DNA of 64,000 bases. Origin: Bacillota bacterium. Its GTDB lineage: Bacteria > Bacillota > Clostridia > Lachnospirales > Lachnospiraceae. The position numbers and the translations under genes are program-made. The notes under the pieces are model-generated. The model saw only the letters and a program-made list of their open reading frames with translations. It did no database searches and was not told the origin of the DNA. The DNA lies in the NCBI GenBank assembly GCA_023392615.1, contig JAEVYT010000017.1:434001-498000 (forward strand), written 5' to 3'. This document shows positions 1 through 7,801 of this stretch, one piece after another (within the stretch, counting starts at the first letter, position 1; every line of letters starts with the position of its first letter).

Positions 1-240
1 CTGGATCTCAGTGATGTTAAGAATAAGGTGGCGATTGTAGTTGGACCGCCAATTATGATGAAGTTCATGACGCTGGAGTTAATTAAGAAAGGATTCAAAG
101 AGGAGAACATATGGGTATCCTTTGAGCGTAAGATGAGCTGCGGTATTGGTAAATGCGGACATTGTAAAATCGACGAAACATACGTATGTCTGGAAGGACC
201 CGTATTTAACTATGTGAAAGCAAAAAATCTATTGGATTAG
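1..240 (+). CDS. asrB: Anaerobic sulfite reductase subunit B, C-terminal part (5' end outside window)
   Basis: The reading frame is open from base 1, so this is the last 79 residues of a gene that starts upstream. AsrB is the FAD/NAD(P)H-binding electron-transfer subunit of the cytoplasmic siroheme sulfite reductase AsrABC. Visible are the end of the nucleotide-binding fold (VGPPIMMKF) and the C-terminal [2Fe-2S]-type cysteine cluster typical of the PyrK/AsrB family (CGIGKCGHCKI, then a fourth Cys in YVCLEGPVF). It ends 9 bp before asrC with an AGGAGG site between, so the two are co-transcribed. The identification rests on this tail plus the clear AsrC next door. Confidence 0.88.
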   Translation: MDLSDVKNKVAIVVGPPIMMKFMTLELIKKGFKEENIWVSFERKMSCGIGKCGHCKIDETYVCLEGPVFNYVKAKNLLD

Positions 241-249
241 GAGGCACTT

Positions 250-1227
250 ATGAGTGTTAATAGAAAAGTAATAGCAAAAAATGCATACCGCATCACTAAG
301 GTTAGAAATAAAACTGCTTTGAGAATCCGAGTGCCGGGTGGACATTTAGAGGCTAGATTTTTTCCGTTAATCGAATCCATCGCGAATGAATATGGAAATG
401 GTACGGTTCATATTACAACGAGACAGGGTTTTGAAATTCCGGACATCGATTTCGATGCGATCCCGGAGATTAACCAAAAAATCAGGCCGATGATTGAAGA
501 TTTGGGCTTGAATATGACGATTCGTGGAGAAGGATATCCGGCGGCCGGTACTAGAAATATTTCTGCCTGTATTGGCAACAGAGTATGTCCTTATGCAAAT
601 AATGATACAACAAGAATTGCAAGAGATATTGAAAAAGCAGTATTCCCGCATGATTTTCATTTTAAAATTGCGGTTACCGGATGTCCGAATGATTGTATCA
701 AAGCACATATGCAGGATTTTGGGATCATCTGTGTAACACAGCCACAATACGATGCCTCTAAGTGCATCAGCTGTGATGCCTGCGTAAAGAATTGTAAAAA
801 GAGAGTTACCGGCGCACTTACGATGAAGGATTTCACCGTGGAAAGAGATGAGAAGCTTTGTATCGGATGTGGAGAATGTGTTTTGAAATGTCCGACGGGA
901 GCTTGGACCAGAAGTGAGACAAAATTCTTTAACATGGTAATCATGGGCAGAACCGGTAAGAAGAATCCTCGACTAGCAATGCCATTTATCAAATGGGCGA
1001 CAGAAGATGTTATTATCCAAATTATAAAGAATACCTATCAGTTCGTTGATCGCTACATTGATCGTACTCTTCCGAAGGAGCATATCGGCTATATCGTTGA
1101 TCGTGTGGGATATCAGGTATTTAAGAACGAAGTGATGGAAGGAATTATATTGAACAAAGAAGCAAAGATAGCTAGAAATATTCAGTGGTCCGGGTATTGG
1201 CACAATAATAATGAGGAATTTCAATAG
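250..1227 (+). CDS. asrC: Anaerobic sulfite reductase subunit C (siroheme catalytic subunit)
   Basis: This is the catalytic subunit reducing sulfite to sulfide with six electrons at a coupled siroheme-[4Fe-4S] centre. The 325 residues hold a ferredoxin-like nitrite/sulfite reductase half-domain, the siroheme/cluster motifs CIGNRVC (about 107-113) and CPNDC (about 144-148), then two ferredoxin [4Fe-4S] motifs, CISCDACVKNC and CIGCGECVLKC. Length and domain order match clostridial AsrC. The start is ATG 250, 5 nt after an AGGAGG site. It sits between asrB and a ferritin-like gene. The sulfide product fits the FNT channel gene downstream. Confidence 0.95.
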   Translation: MSVNRKVIAKNAYRITKVRNKTALRIRVPGGHLEARFFPLIESIANEYGNGTVHITTRQGFEIPDIDFDAIPEINQKIRPMIEDLGLNMTIRGEGYPAAGTRNISACIGNRVCPYANNDTTRIARDIEKAVFPHDFHFKIAVTGCPNDCIKAHMQDFGIICVTQPQYDASKCISCDACVKNCKKRVTGALTMKDFTVERDEKLCIGCGECVLKCPTGAWTRSETKFFNMVIMGRTGKKNPRLAMPFIKWATEDVIIQIIKNTYQFVDRYIDRTLPKEHIGYIVDRVGYQVFKNEVMEGIILNKEAKIARNIQWSGYWHNNNEEFQ

Positions 1228-1244
1228 GGTGAAGGAGGGATAGC

Positions 1245-1700
1245 ATGCAAGAGGTATTTTTATTAGAAGACTTACTGAATGTATTAATCGAACTGGAGAC
1301 TTTAGGGAATCAACATTATACGAAGATGGTTTCATTGACCCAAAACTCGAATTTGAAGTCCCTTTTTGAGAGGTTGGCAATTGAAGAAAATGCTCACAAA
1401 GAAATTTATAGCAGATACCTTGCAGAGAAGATTAACCTAGTAAGTAGTACTGCGACACAAGAGTATAAAGAATATATGGACTCCTTACTTAAGAATAATT
1501 TATCACTATTAAAATCCTCCGGTGAGGTAGAAGCATTTGATCAGGGATATGCGTTAGCAATTACTTTGGAGAAGGAAACAATTTTATTCTTAAATGAAAT
1601 GAAACAGATTATCTGCGAAGGATGTTATGAAGATATTGAGTTCTTATTAAATCAAGAAAGAATGCATTTAAGATATCTGTTGACCTATCAAGGTCAATAG
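1245..1700 (+). CDS. Ferritin-like (rubrerythrin-type) four-helix protein
   Basis: The 151-residue protein is almost entirely helical and has the spacing of acidic and His residues of a ferritin-like diiron fold (EENAHKEIY near residue 50, LEKETILFL near 105, QERMHLRYL near the C-terminus). It has no rubredoxin CxxC domain, so it is not a complete rubrerythrin. It starts 17 bp after asrC behind GAAGGAGGG and is probably the last gene of the asr operon. A plausible role is handling oxygen, peroxide or iron around the sulfite reductase, but nothing in the sequence fixes the substrate. Confidence 0.7.
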   Translation: MQEVFLLEDLLNVLIELETLGNQHYTKMVSLTQNSNLKSLFERLAIEENAHKEIYSRYLAEKINLVSSTATQEYKEYMDSLLKNNLSLLKSSGEVEAFDQGYALAITLEKETILFLNEMKQIICEGCYEDIEFLLNQERMHLRYLLTYQGQ

Positions 1701-1777
1701 ATTTCATAAGTTCAAAGAGTTTTATATGTTAGAGTGCTTAGAATTACATTTCATTAGATTGAAGTAGACACAAATCA

Positions 1778-1796
1778 CTGTCGGGAAGCCCGACAG
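1778..1796 (+). other. Short perfect hairpin between the asr operon and the FNT gene
   Basis: CTGTCGGG and CCCGACAG form an 8-bp GC-rich stem with an AAG loop, 28 bp before the FNT start. No T-run follows, so it is not a standard intrinsic terminator. It could be an mRNA processing or stabilising hairpin, or a dyad operator. Confidence 0.45.
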
Positions 1797-1824
1797 GTTA
1801 TGATGAAAGGAAAAGGTAATCATT

Positions 1825-2586
1825 ATGTACGAAGAATTGGTAGATAAGATATCAGGCATTGGTCAGACTAAAGTAACAATGCTCAAAGAAAGTAAAGCAA
1901 AATATTTGATACTTTCCATGTTGGCAGGAATTTATGTTGGATTTGGTATTTTATTAATTTTTAGTGTGGGAGGCATGTTAGGTGATGCACCATATAAGAA
2001 AATATTAATGGGTGTATCCTTTGGTATAGCTCTCAGCTTGGTTCTCATGGTAGGATCAGAACTTTTTACCGGAAATAATATGATTATGGCCGTTGCGTCA
2101 CTTGATAAAAAAGTGAAGTGGATGGATACAATTATGATTTGGATCTATTCCTTCGTTGGTAATCTGGTGGGTAGTATCTTATTGGCATATATGTTTGTTG
2201 TATCCGGTTCAGCGACAGGACCAATTGGTGACTTCTTTATAAAAATCAGCGCGGCTAAGATGTCCGGAGATGTCGTGGAACTATTCTTCAAAGGTATATT
2301 GTGTAATATGCTTGTGTGTCTTGCAGTTCTATCCTTTATTAAATTAAAAGACGAGACAGCGAAGTTGATCATGATATTCTGGTGCTTATTTGCATTTATC
2401 ACTTCAGGATTTGAGCATAGTGTAGCGAATATGACTGTAATGTCAGTTGCTTTATTAATACCGAACAGTGGTCTCACTATCGGTGGATTCCTACATAATA
2501 TCATCCCTGTTACTTTGGGTAATATTGTCGGTGGCTCTGTATTTATTGGTGTGGGATATTGGTTTGTCGGAAGAAAGAAGAAGTAA
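1825..2586 (+). CDS. Formate/nitrite transporter family channel, probable hydrosulfide channel
   Basis: The 253-residue membrane protein has about six hydrophobic helices and FNT hallmarks: a conserved glycine-rich first helix, the segment GSELFTGNNMIMAVA, and a second half with SGFEHSVANMTVM, which carries the usual central-pore His. FNT proteins are pentameric anion channels for formate, nitrite or HS-. In Clostridioides difficile the member encoded beside the asr genes is the hydrosulfide channel. Placement 124 bp after the asr operon suggests the same job here, exporting sulfide made by AsrABC. Formate or nitrite transport cannot be excluded. A strong terminator follows. Confidence 0.85.
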   Translation: MYEELVDKISGIGQTKVTMLKESKAKYLILSMLAGIYVGFGILLIFSVGGMLGDAPYKKILMGVSFGIALSLVLMVGSELFTGNNMIMAVASLDKKVKWMDTIMIWIYSFVGNLVGSILLAYMFVVSGSATGPIGDFFIKISAAKMSGDVVELFFKGILCNMLVCLAVLSFIKLKDETAKLIMIFWCLFAFITSGFEHSVANMTVMSVALLIPNSGLTIGGFLHNIIPVTLGNIVGGSVFIGVGYWFVGRKKK

Positions 2587-2655
2587 TTAAGTCAATTAGG
2601 ATTAGAGTTAATAAGTGTTATATTGTTGTTGGCTTTATTAAATATGGTAGATGGA

Positions 2656-2686
2656 AAAAGGGAAGCAAAGCGATGCTTCCCTTTTG
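2656..2686 (+). terminator. Intrinsic terminator after the asr/FNT group
   Basis: AAAAGGGAAGCA and TGCTTCCCTTTT form a 12-bp stem around a 6-nt loop, with the T-run inside the right arm. It separates the asr/FNT genes from the regulator downstream and can act in both directions because of the A-run on the left arm. The rest of 2587-2942 is AT-rich with no supported gene. Confidence 0.85.
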
Positions 2687-2942
2687 TATGTGGTTTTACT
2701 TTTGTTTGCTCTTGATAATGGTGTATATGCTTAATATTATTCATAATAGAATATTATATGAATTTTATCTTGTTATTTTTTTGACGATATGATAATATGG
2801 GATAAACTGGAACAAATTGATAGTAATATAATGAAATGTTATAACACTGTTAGGGCTGCTTAAAAGTATCAGACAAAACAGGGAATAGTAAGATAATTAT
2901 ATGTGGTTTGGATTATTCGTCGGCATGTTGGGAGGAAATAGT

Positions 2943-3914
2943 ATGGAGAATGATTTGCTGAATGCAAAGGATGTCGCTGAAATTTTAAAAATATCAAGAA
3001 ATACGGTTTATGAATTGATAAAGCGCGGTGAGTTAAATTCCTCTAAGGTAGGGAAACAGGTCAGGGTGTCAAAAAGTGAAGTGAATGCTTATCTGAACGG
3101 AACCTCGGGAGGTACGACGGTACAAACGAGAGAAGTATCCTCTCCTTCCACATATAGCAAATTTCCAAAGAAACAGAATACATATCAAGTGACGGATGAG
3201 AATGTAAGAGGGAATGAATTTATCATCTGTGGACAGGATGTGTCGCTAGATTTGCTCGCAAACCATCTTGGAGGCTATTCGGAGTCATTACATATCTATC
3301 GTTCCTATCAAGCGAGTTATAATGGGATTTATGCGTTATATCAGGGACGAGTTAATATTGCGACAGCTCATCTATGGGATGGCGAATTGGATGAATATAA
3401 CGTATCTTATGTTAAGAAGATGATGCCCGGAATTCCGGCTCTTATCATTCGAATTGGCAAGCGCAGACATGGCTTCTATGTACAAAAGAATAATCCGAAG
3501 GGAATTACCGGATGGAGCGATTTAAAAAGGATGGATTTATCGATTGTCAATCGAGAACGAGGTAGTGGAACCAGAGTTTTACTGGATGAGAAATTAAGAT
3601 TGATGGGTGTGATTGGGGACTATATTGAGGGATATCATCATGAATGCAAGTCCCATCTTGCCGTGGCAAGTGTTGTATCACACGGGGAAGCGGATATTGG
3701 TATTGGAAGTGAAACAGGGTTAATGAATGTGAATGGAATTGATTTTATTCCACTTCAGACCGAGTGTTATGATTTGATTATGCGTTTAGCGGATGCAGAT
3801 AAACAACCTTATAAAAAAATTATGGAAATCTTAGCATCAGAGGAATTTAAGATGGATTTACAAATACTTGGATGTTATGATACAAGTGAAACAGGGAAAA
3901 TTATATGGAGTTAA
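2943..3914 (+). CDS. HTH (excisionase/MerR-type) regulator with periplasmic-binding-like domain
   Basis: Residues 1-50 are a small winged HTH of the excisionase type (LNAKDVAEILKISRNTVYEL, followed by RVSKSEVNAYL). Residues from about 105 to 315 form a PBP-like domain (Pfam PBP_like/PF12727 type), with RERGSGTRVLLDEKLR and HGEADIGIGSETGL. In other regulators this pairing senses molybdate, tungstate or a related small ligand, often near molybdopterin genes. The start is ATG 2943 behind GGGAGGA. It lies directly upstream of the iron-only nitrogenase operon on the same strand, so a metal- or oxyanion-responsive control of anf is an attractive inference, not shown by the sequence. Confidence 0.75.
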   Translation: MENDLLNAKDVAEILKISRNTVYELIKRGELNSSKVGKQVRVSKSEVNAYLNGTSGGTTVQTREVSSPSTYSKFPKKQNTYQVTDENVRGNEFIICGQDVSLDLLANHLGGYSESLHIYRSYQASYNGIYALYQGRVNIATAHLWDGELDEYNVSYVKKMMPGIPALIIRIGKRRHGFYVQKNNPKGITGWSDLKRMDLSIVNRERGSGTRVLLDEKLRLMGVIGDYIEGYHHECKSHLAVASVVSHGEADIGIGSETGLMNVNGIDFIPLQTECYDLIMRLADADKQPYKKIMEILASEEFKMDLQILGCYDTSETGKIIWS

Positions 3915-4087
3915 TCTGAGCGAATTTGAACAATGTAGAAAATATTCAATTAATAATTTGTTACTTTTTATCAATTGAATATTGTTTGAAGAAGGGTCTT
4001 TTTTATGATTGTGTTGTTGTGTATTTATTTTTATTACTGGAAATTAGGTGAAGATCTTACTAATCAAGTTATAGAATATATGTGTAG

Positions 4088-4103
4088 TGGCTAGAATAAT
4101 GCA
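4088..4103 (+). promoter_or_regulatory. Possible sigma-54 (-24/-12) element upstream of anfH
   Basis: TGGCTAGAATAATGCA keeps the invariant GG-N10-GC spacing and matches most of the consensus TGGCACG-N4-TTGCA. Proteobacterial anf operons use sigma-54, but no sigma-54 activator is encoded in this window and a much better sigma-A promoter lies 120 bp downstream. A chance match is quite possible. Confidence 0.25.
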
Positions 4104-4213
4104 AATCGATGTTGGTGTGATAAACATAACGAAACGTGACAAAATGAAATATGGGTATCGACATATTACATAAATAGGGGGATATATACTCGGAATTTTA
4201 GGATATATTCACA

Positions 4214-4242
4214 TTGACATATTATGGGAGTGAGATTATAGT
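4214..4242 (+). promoter_or_regulatory. Strong sigma-A promoter for the anf operon
   Basis: TTGACA at 4214-4219 and TATAGT at 4237-4242 are separated by 17 bp. Transcription from about 4249 would give a leader of roughly 240 nt before anfH that includes the hairpin at 4409-4454. A second weaker TTGACA lies at 4330. Confidence 0.65.
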
Positions 4243-4316
4243 ATGCATATAACTAATGATGAATGTGACAGATGAGAAAAACATAAGGATTTGTTGAAGT
4301 ATGAGCGACATATATG

Positions 4317-4340
4317 TGACAAACATTAATTGACAAACAT
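4317..4340 (+). repeat. Direct repeat TGACAAACAT (two copies, 14-bp period) in the anf leader
   Basis: The 10-mer occurs at 4317-4326 and 4331-4340. Related GTGACA words occur at about 4135 and 4265, and GACATATTA words at about 4155 and 4216. The clustering within 200 bp upstream of anfH looks like protein-binding half-sites, but the region is AT-rich and the words are short. Confidence 0.4.
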
Positions 4341-4408
4341 GTTTCAAAATTTAATAAAGTTTTCTGACATAGATACTGGAATATCAGTAGTTCTATTAAA
4401 AGAATAAC

Positions 4409-4454
4409 AAGGAGGTTATTATATCCGTTCCTGCGGGTATAATGCCTCCTTTTA
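4409..4454 (+). terminator. Leader hairpin with T-run upstream of anfH (candidate attenuator)
   Basis: AAGGAGG at 4409 pairs with CCTCCTT at 4445, and inner parts TTATATCC and GGGTATAA extend the stem around GTTCCTGC. A T-rich stretch (TTTTATTA) follows. The hairpin lies between the promoter and the true anfH ribosome site (AAGGAGG at about 4475), so it looks like a conditional terminator in the leader. It also hides a Shine-Dalgarno-like GGAGG in its left arm. Confidence 0.6.
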
Positions 4455-4489
4455 TTATACTAATAATTCATTATAAGGAGGTAGCAACA

Positions 4490-5314
4490 ATGAGAAAGAT
4501 TGCATTTTACGGTAAAGGTGGTATCGGTAAGTCCACTACACAACAGAACACAGCTGCAGCTATGGCACATTTTTATGATCAAAAGATCTTTATCCATGGA
4601 TGTGACCCAAAGGCAGATTCTACTAGACTTATCTTAGGTGGAAAACCACAGGAAACTTTGATGGATGTTCTTCGTGAAGAAGGTGCTGAGAAGGTAACGA
4701 ATGAGAAGGTTATCAAGAATGGCTTCCATGATATCCGTTGCGTTGAGTCTGGCGGTCCGGAACCGGGTGTAGGTTGTGCAGGTAGAGGTGTTATCACAGC
4801 CATTGACTTGATGGAAGCAAATGGTGCATATACCAACGATTTGGATTTTGTATTCTATGATGTACTTGGTGATGTTGTTTGTGGTGGTTTTGCGATGCCA
4901 ATCAGAGATGGTAAGGCTCAGGAAGTATATATTGTTGCCTCCGGTGAGATGATGGCAATCTATGCGGCAAATAATATCTGTAAAGGACTCCTTAAGTATG
5001 CAAAACAAAGTGGTGTCCGTCTAGGCGGAATTATCTGTAATAGCCGTAAAGTTGACAGGGAGAGAGAATTCCTAGAAGAATTTACCGCTTCGATTGGAAC
5101 CCAGATGATTCATTTTGTTCCTAGAGATAACATCGTACAGAAGGCTGAATTTAACAAGAAAACAGTTGTAGAATATGATGAAACTGAAAACCAGGCAAAG
5201 GAATATGGTGAACTAGCAAATAAAATTATTAATAATACAAACTTCGTTATTCCCCAGCCGCTAACGATGGATGAGTTGGAGAAGATGGTTGTGAAGTACG
5301 GCATAGCAGATTAA
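4490..5314 (+). CDS. anfH: Nitrogenase iron protein (dinitrogenase reductase) of the iron-only system
   Basis: The 274-residue homodimeric Fe protein hydrolyses ATP and feeds single electrons to AnfDGK. It has the P-loop YGKGGIGKST (residues 7-16), cluster cysteines C96 (PGVGCAGRG) and C131 (GDVVCGGFAMP), and the Arg in GCAGRG that is the ADP-ribosylation site in some organisms. The start ATG 4490 follows AAGGAGG; an in-frame ATG at 4442 lies inside the leader hairpin and is not used here. The gene is first in the order H-I1-I2-D-G-K. AnfH and NifH are hard to tell apart by motif, so the name rests on the anfDGK genes that follow. Confidence 0.95.
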   Translation: MRKIAFYGKGGIGKSTTQQNTAAAMAHFYDQKIFIHGCDPKADSTRLILGGKPQETLMDVLREEGAEKVTNEKVIKNGFHDIRCVESGGPEPGVGCAGRGVITAIDLMEANGAYTNDLDFVFYDVLGDVVCGGFAMPIRDGKAQEVYIVASGEMMAIYAANNICKGLLKYAKQSGVRLGGIICNSRKVDREREFLEEFTASIGTQMIHFVPRDNIVQKAEFNKKTVVEYDETENQAKEYGELANKIINNTNFVIPQPLTMDELEKMVVKYGIAD

Positions 5315-5333
5315 TTTGAAAGGAGCATATCAT

Positions 5334-5651
5334 ATGAAAATGATAAAAGCGATTGTACGGCCAGAAATTGCGGATACCATAGCAGATGCGCTTGGTGAAG
5401 CAGGGTATAACTCAATGACCAAGCTTAATGCGTTCGGTAGAGGAAAACAAAATGGTATCGTTGTTGGTTCCGTTCATTATGATGAGCTGCCCAAAACCAT
5501 ACTTATGTTGGTAGTGGAAGATGATTCTGTAAATGAAATATTAAAGATTATCAAATACAAGGCATATACCGGAAACTTTGGTGATGGAAAAGTTTTTATC
5601 AGCCCGGTTGAGAGAGTTATGACAGTCAGAACCGGTGAAACAGGGCTATAG
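5334..5651 (+). CDS. nifI1: PII-family nitrogenase regulator NifI1
   Basis: This is a 105-residue PII/GlnB-like signalling protein. It starts with MKMIKAIVRPE, has a shortened T-loop (GRGKQNGIVVGSVHYDELPK) and ends with the PII strand-helix region GDGKVFISPVERVMTVRTGE. NifI1 pairs with NifI2 and binds dinitrogenase directly to switch off nitrogen fixation when ammonium rises, as shown in methanogens. ATG 5334 behind AAAGGAG is preferred over an upstream in-frame TTG at 5316 that would put the ribosome site inside the coding region. It lies 19 bp after anfH. Confidence 0.93.
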   Translation: MKMIKAIVRPEIADTIADALGEAGYNSMTKLNAFGRGKQNGIVVGSVHYDELPKTILMLVVEDDSVNEILKIIKYKAYTGNFGDGKVFISPVERVMTVRTGETGL

Positions 5652-5744
5652 TGTGTATTATTGAAAAGCATATGAAAAAGTTTCCATTTGTAAATTTGAG
5701 CCTGTGGTATGAAATTTACAGAACATGAAAGGTGTGGTTGTTAA

Positions 5745-6116
5745 ATGAAGGAGATAATTACTATTATTCGACCGAAGAAAGTGAATGCCACTAAGGAGGC
5801 ACTGGTTAAGCTGGGTGTACCAAGTATGACAGCAATCCCGGTACTGGGTAAGGGAAAGCAAAAAGGCATTGACAGTGAAGTGAATATTGAGTATCGCAAG
5901 GGGATATTAGAGCAAAACAAAAGTGGTGGTATGAAATATGTACCCAAGCGTTATTTATCCATTGTTGTTAGTGATGAACAGGAAGAAGCTGTGGTGCAAA
6001 CAATAATTAAGATTAACCAGACCGGACAGATTGGTGACGGAAAGATCTTTATATGTCCCGTAGATGATGCCCTTCGTGTCAGAACAGACGAACAGGGGAA
6101 TGAGGCAATCAGTTAA
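5745..6116 (+). CDS. nifI2: PII-family nitrogenase regulator NifI2
   Basis: This 123-residue PII-like protein begins MKEIITIIRPKKVNATKEAL and has the long T-loop typical of NifI2 (GKGKQKGIDSEVNIEYRKG, then NKSGGMKYVPKRYLS). It ends in GDGKIFICPVDDALRVRT. It acts with NifI1 as a 2-oxoglutarate- and ATP-responsive inhibitor complex of dinitrogenase. The 93-bp gap after nifI1 holds no terminator that I can see. The gene is inside the anf operon, so post-translational switch-off probably targets the iron-only enzyme. Confidence 0.93.
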   Translation: MKEIITIIRPKKVNATKEALVKLGVPSMTAIPVLGKGKQKGIDSEVNIEYRKGILEQNKSGGMKYVPKRYLSIVVSDEQEEAVVQTIIKINQTGQIGDGKIFICPVDDALRVRTDEQGNEAIS

Positions 6117-6208
6117 TCAAAATTTAGCGATATAATTGAACATTAATATATCACAATAAGAAGCTTTGTATATCGCGATTTTAGTATAATTTATAAAGGA
6201 GGTAGAAT

Positions 6209-7786
6209 ATGCCATATCATTTATTTAAATGTAGTGAGTGCATACCGGAACGAGAAAAGCATGCGGTAGTGAAAGGCCCCGGTGAGACCTTGGCAGATGC
6301 ATTACCCCTCGGATATTTGAATACAATTCCCGGAACGATTTCAGAAAGAGGTTGTGCTTATTGTGGCGCAAAGCATGTAATCGGAACACCGATGAAGGAT
6401 GTTATTCATATGAGTCATGGACCGGTAGGGTGTACTTATGACACCTGGCAAACCAAAAGATATATCAGTGATAACGATAATTTTCAAATTAAATATACCT
6501 TTGCGACAGATATGAAAGAATCGCATATCGTATTTGGTGCAGAAAAGATCTTAAAGAAAAACATTATTGAAGCTTTTAAAGCATTTCCGAATATAAATCG
6601 TATGACGATATATCAGACTTGTGCTTCCGCATTGATCGGTGATGATATTAATGCAATTGCAGCGGAAGTAATGGAAGAGATGCCTGAGGTGGATATCTTT
6701 GTATGTAATTCTCCTGGCTTTGGAGGACCTAGCCAGTCAGGTGGACATCATAAGATTAACATCGCATGGATTAATCAGAAAGTTGGAACGGTAGAGCCTG
6801 AAATCACCAGTGATTACGTAATTAACTATGTTGGGGAATACAATATCCAGGGTGATCAGGAGGTAATGCAGGATTTCTTTAAAAAGATGGGAATCCAAGT
6901 GCTCTCTACTTTTACTGGGAATGGCACTTATGATGGGCTACGTTCGATGCATAAGGCACATCTGAATGTACTTGAATGTGCAAGAAGTGCAGAATATATT
7001 TGTAATGAGTTGAGAGTCAGATATGGTATTCCTCGACTGGATATTGATGGATTTGGATTTGAACCGCTTTCTTCCTCTCTTCGTAAAATAGCGATGTTCT
7101 TTGGGATCGAAGATAGAGCAGAAGCTATTATTAAAGAAGAGGTGGAACGCTGGAAGCCGGAGCTTGATTGGTATAAGGAGAGATTAAAGGGTAAGAAAGT
7201 ATGTTTGTGGCCGGGGGGTTCAAAGCTGTGGCACTGGGCAAACTGTATCCATGAAGAGATGGGGTTAGAAGTTGTATCGGTTTATACCAAGTTTGGTCAT
7301 CAAGGAGATATGGAAAAAGGTATCTCCAGATGTGAAGAAGGTGCATTAGCAATCGATGATCCCAATGAATTAGAAGGACTTGAAGCGATGGAGGAACTAC
7401 AGCCGGATATTATCTTCACCGGCAAAAGACCCGGTGAGGTAGCAAAGAAGATTCGAGTACCATACCTGAATGCACACGCATATCATAACGGCCCTTGGAA
7501 GGGGTATGAAGGATGGGTAAGATTTGCAAAGGATATTTATAATGGAATCTTTTCTCCGATTCATGAATTATCACTATTTGATATCAGTAAGGATAAGATT
7601 CCAACCGATATCGGCTTTAAGACCCAGAGATTAATCTCCGATGTTAACCTGAGTGAAGAAGTTAAGAATTCAACAGTGTTACGAGAATATTCCGGTGATT
7701 ATGATGTAATAAAGCAGTTTAAGGATAGAGTTTATCCGGAGTTTCCTAGAATGAATGATTCAATTAAGGAAGTTTCAGCAATCTAG
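6209..7786 (+). CDS. anfD: Iron-only nitrogenase alpha chain (FeFe-cofactor subunit)
   Basis: The 525-residue alpha subunit binds the FeFe cofactor and shares the P-cluster with AnfK. P-cluster cysteines are at 49 (GCAYCGAKH), 75 (GPVGCTYDTW) and near 138 (YQTCAS). The cofactor ligands fall at C257 (LNVLECARSAEYI) and H423 (NAHAYHNGPWKGYEG), with the cofactor-pocket Gln in GGPSQSGGH at 176. Length and an anfG gene immediately downstream separate it from NifD, which has no delta subunit. The start ATG 6209 follows AAAGGAGG. Homocitrate synthase and other assembly genes are not in the window. Confidence 0.96.
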   Translation: MPYHLFKCSECIPEREKHAVVKGPGETLADALPLGYLNTIPGTISERGCAYCGAKHVIGTPMKDVIHMSHGPVGCTYDTWQTKRYISDNDNFQIKYTFATDMKESHIVFGAEKILKKNIIEAFKAFPNINRMTIYQTCASALIGDDINAIAAEVMEEMPEVDIFVCNSPGFGGPSQSGGHHKINIAWINQKVGTVEPEITSDYVINYVGEYNIQGDQEVMQDFFKKMGIQVLSTFTGNGTYDGLRSMHKAHLNVLECARSAEYICNELRVRYGIPRLDIDGFGFEPLSSSLRKIAMFFGIEDRAEAIIKEEVERWKPELDWYKERLKGKKVCLWPGGSKLWHWANCIHEEMGLEVVSVYTKFGHQGDMEKGISRCEEGALAIDDPNELEGLEAMEELQPDIIFTGKRPGEVAKKIRVPYLNAHAYHNGPWKGYEGWVRFAKDIYNGIFSPIHELSLFDISKDKIPTDIGFKTQRLISDVNLSEEVKNSTVLREYSGDYDVIKQFKDRVYPEFPRMNDSIKEVSAI

Positions 7787-7801
7787 CGGAGGTGAATTGT
7801 T

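Noticed and set aside
2559..2792. 77-codon frame across the FNT gene end and its terminator
   Set aside because: It reads through the terminator hairpin and has no ribosome site.
4088..4103. Firm assignment of sigma-54 control to anf
   Set aside because: Spacing fits, but the window has no sigma-54 activator and a better sigma-A promoter is closer to anfH.
4317..4340. CRISPR-like direct repeat upstream of anfH
   Set aside because: Only two 10-bp units with a 4-bp gap; far too short for an array, and no cas genes are present.
4442..4489. ATG 4442 as the start of anfH
   Set aside because: It lies within the right arm of the leader hairpin, has no proper spacing to a ribosome site and would add a non-homologous hydrophobic extension.
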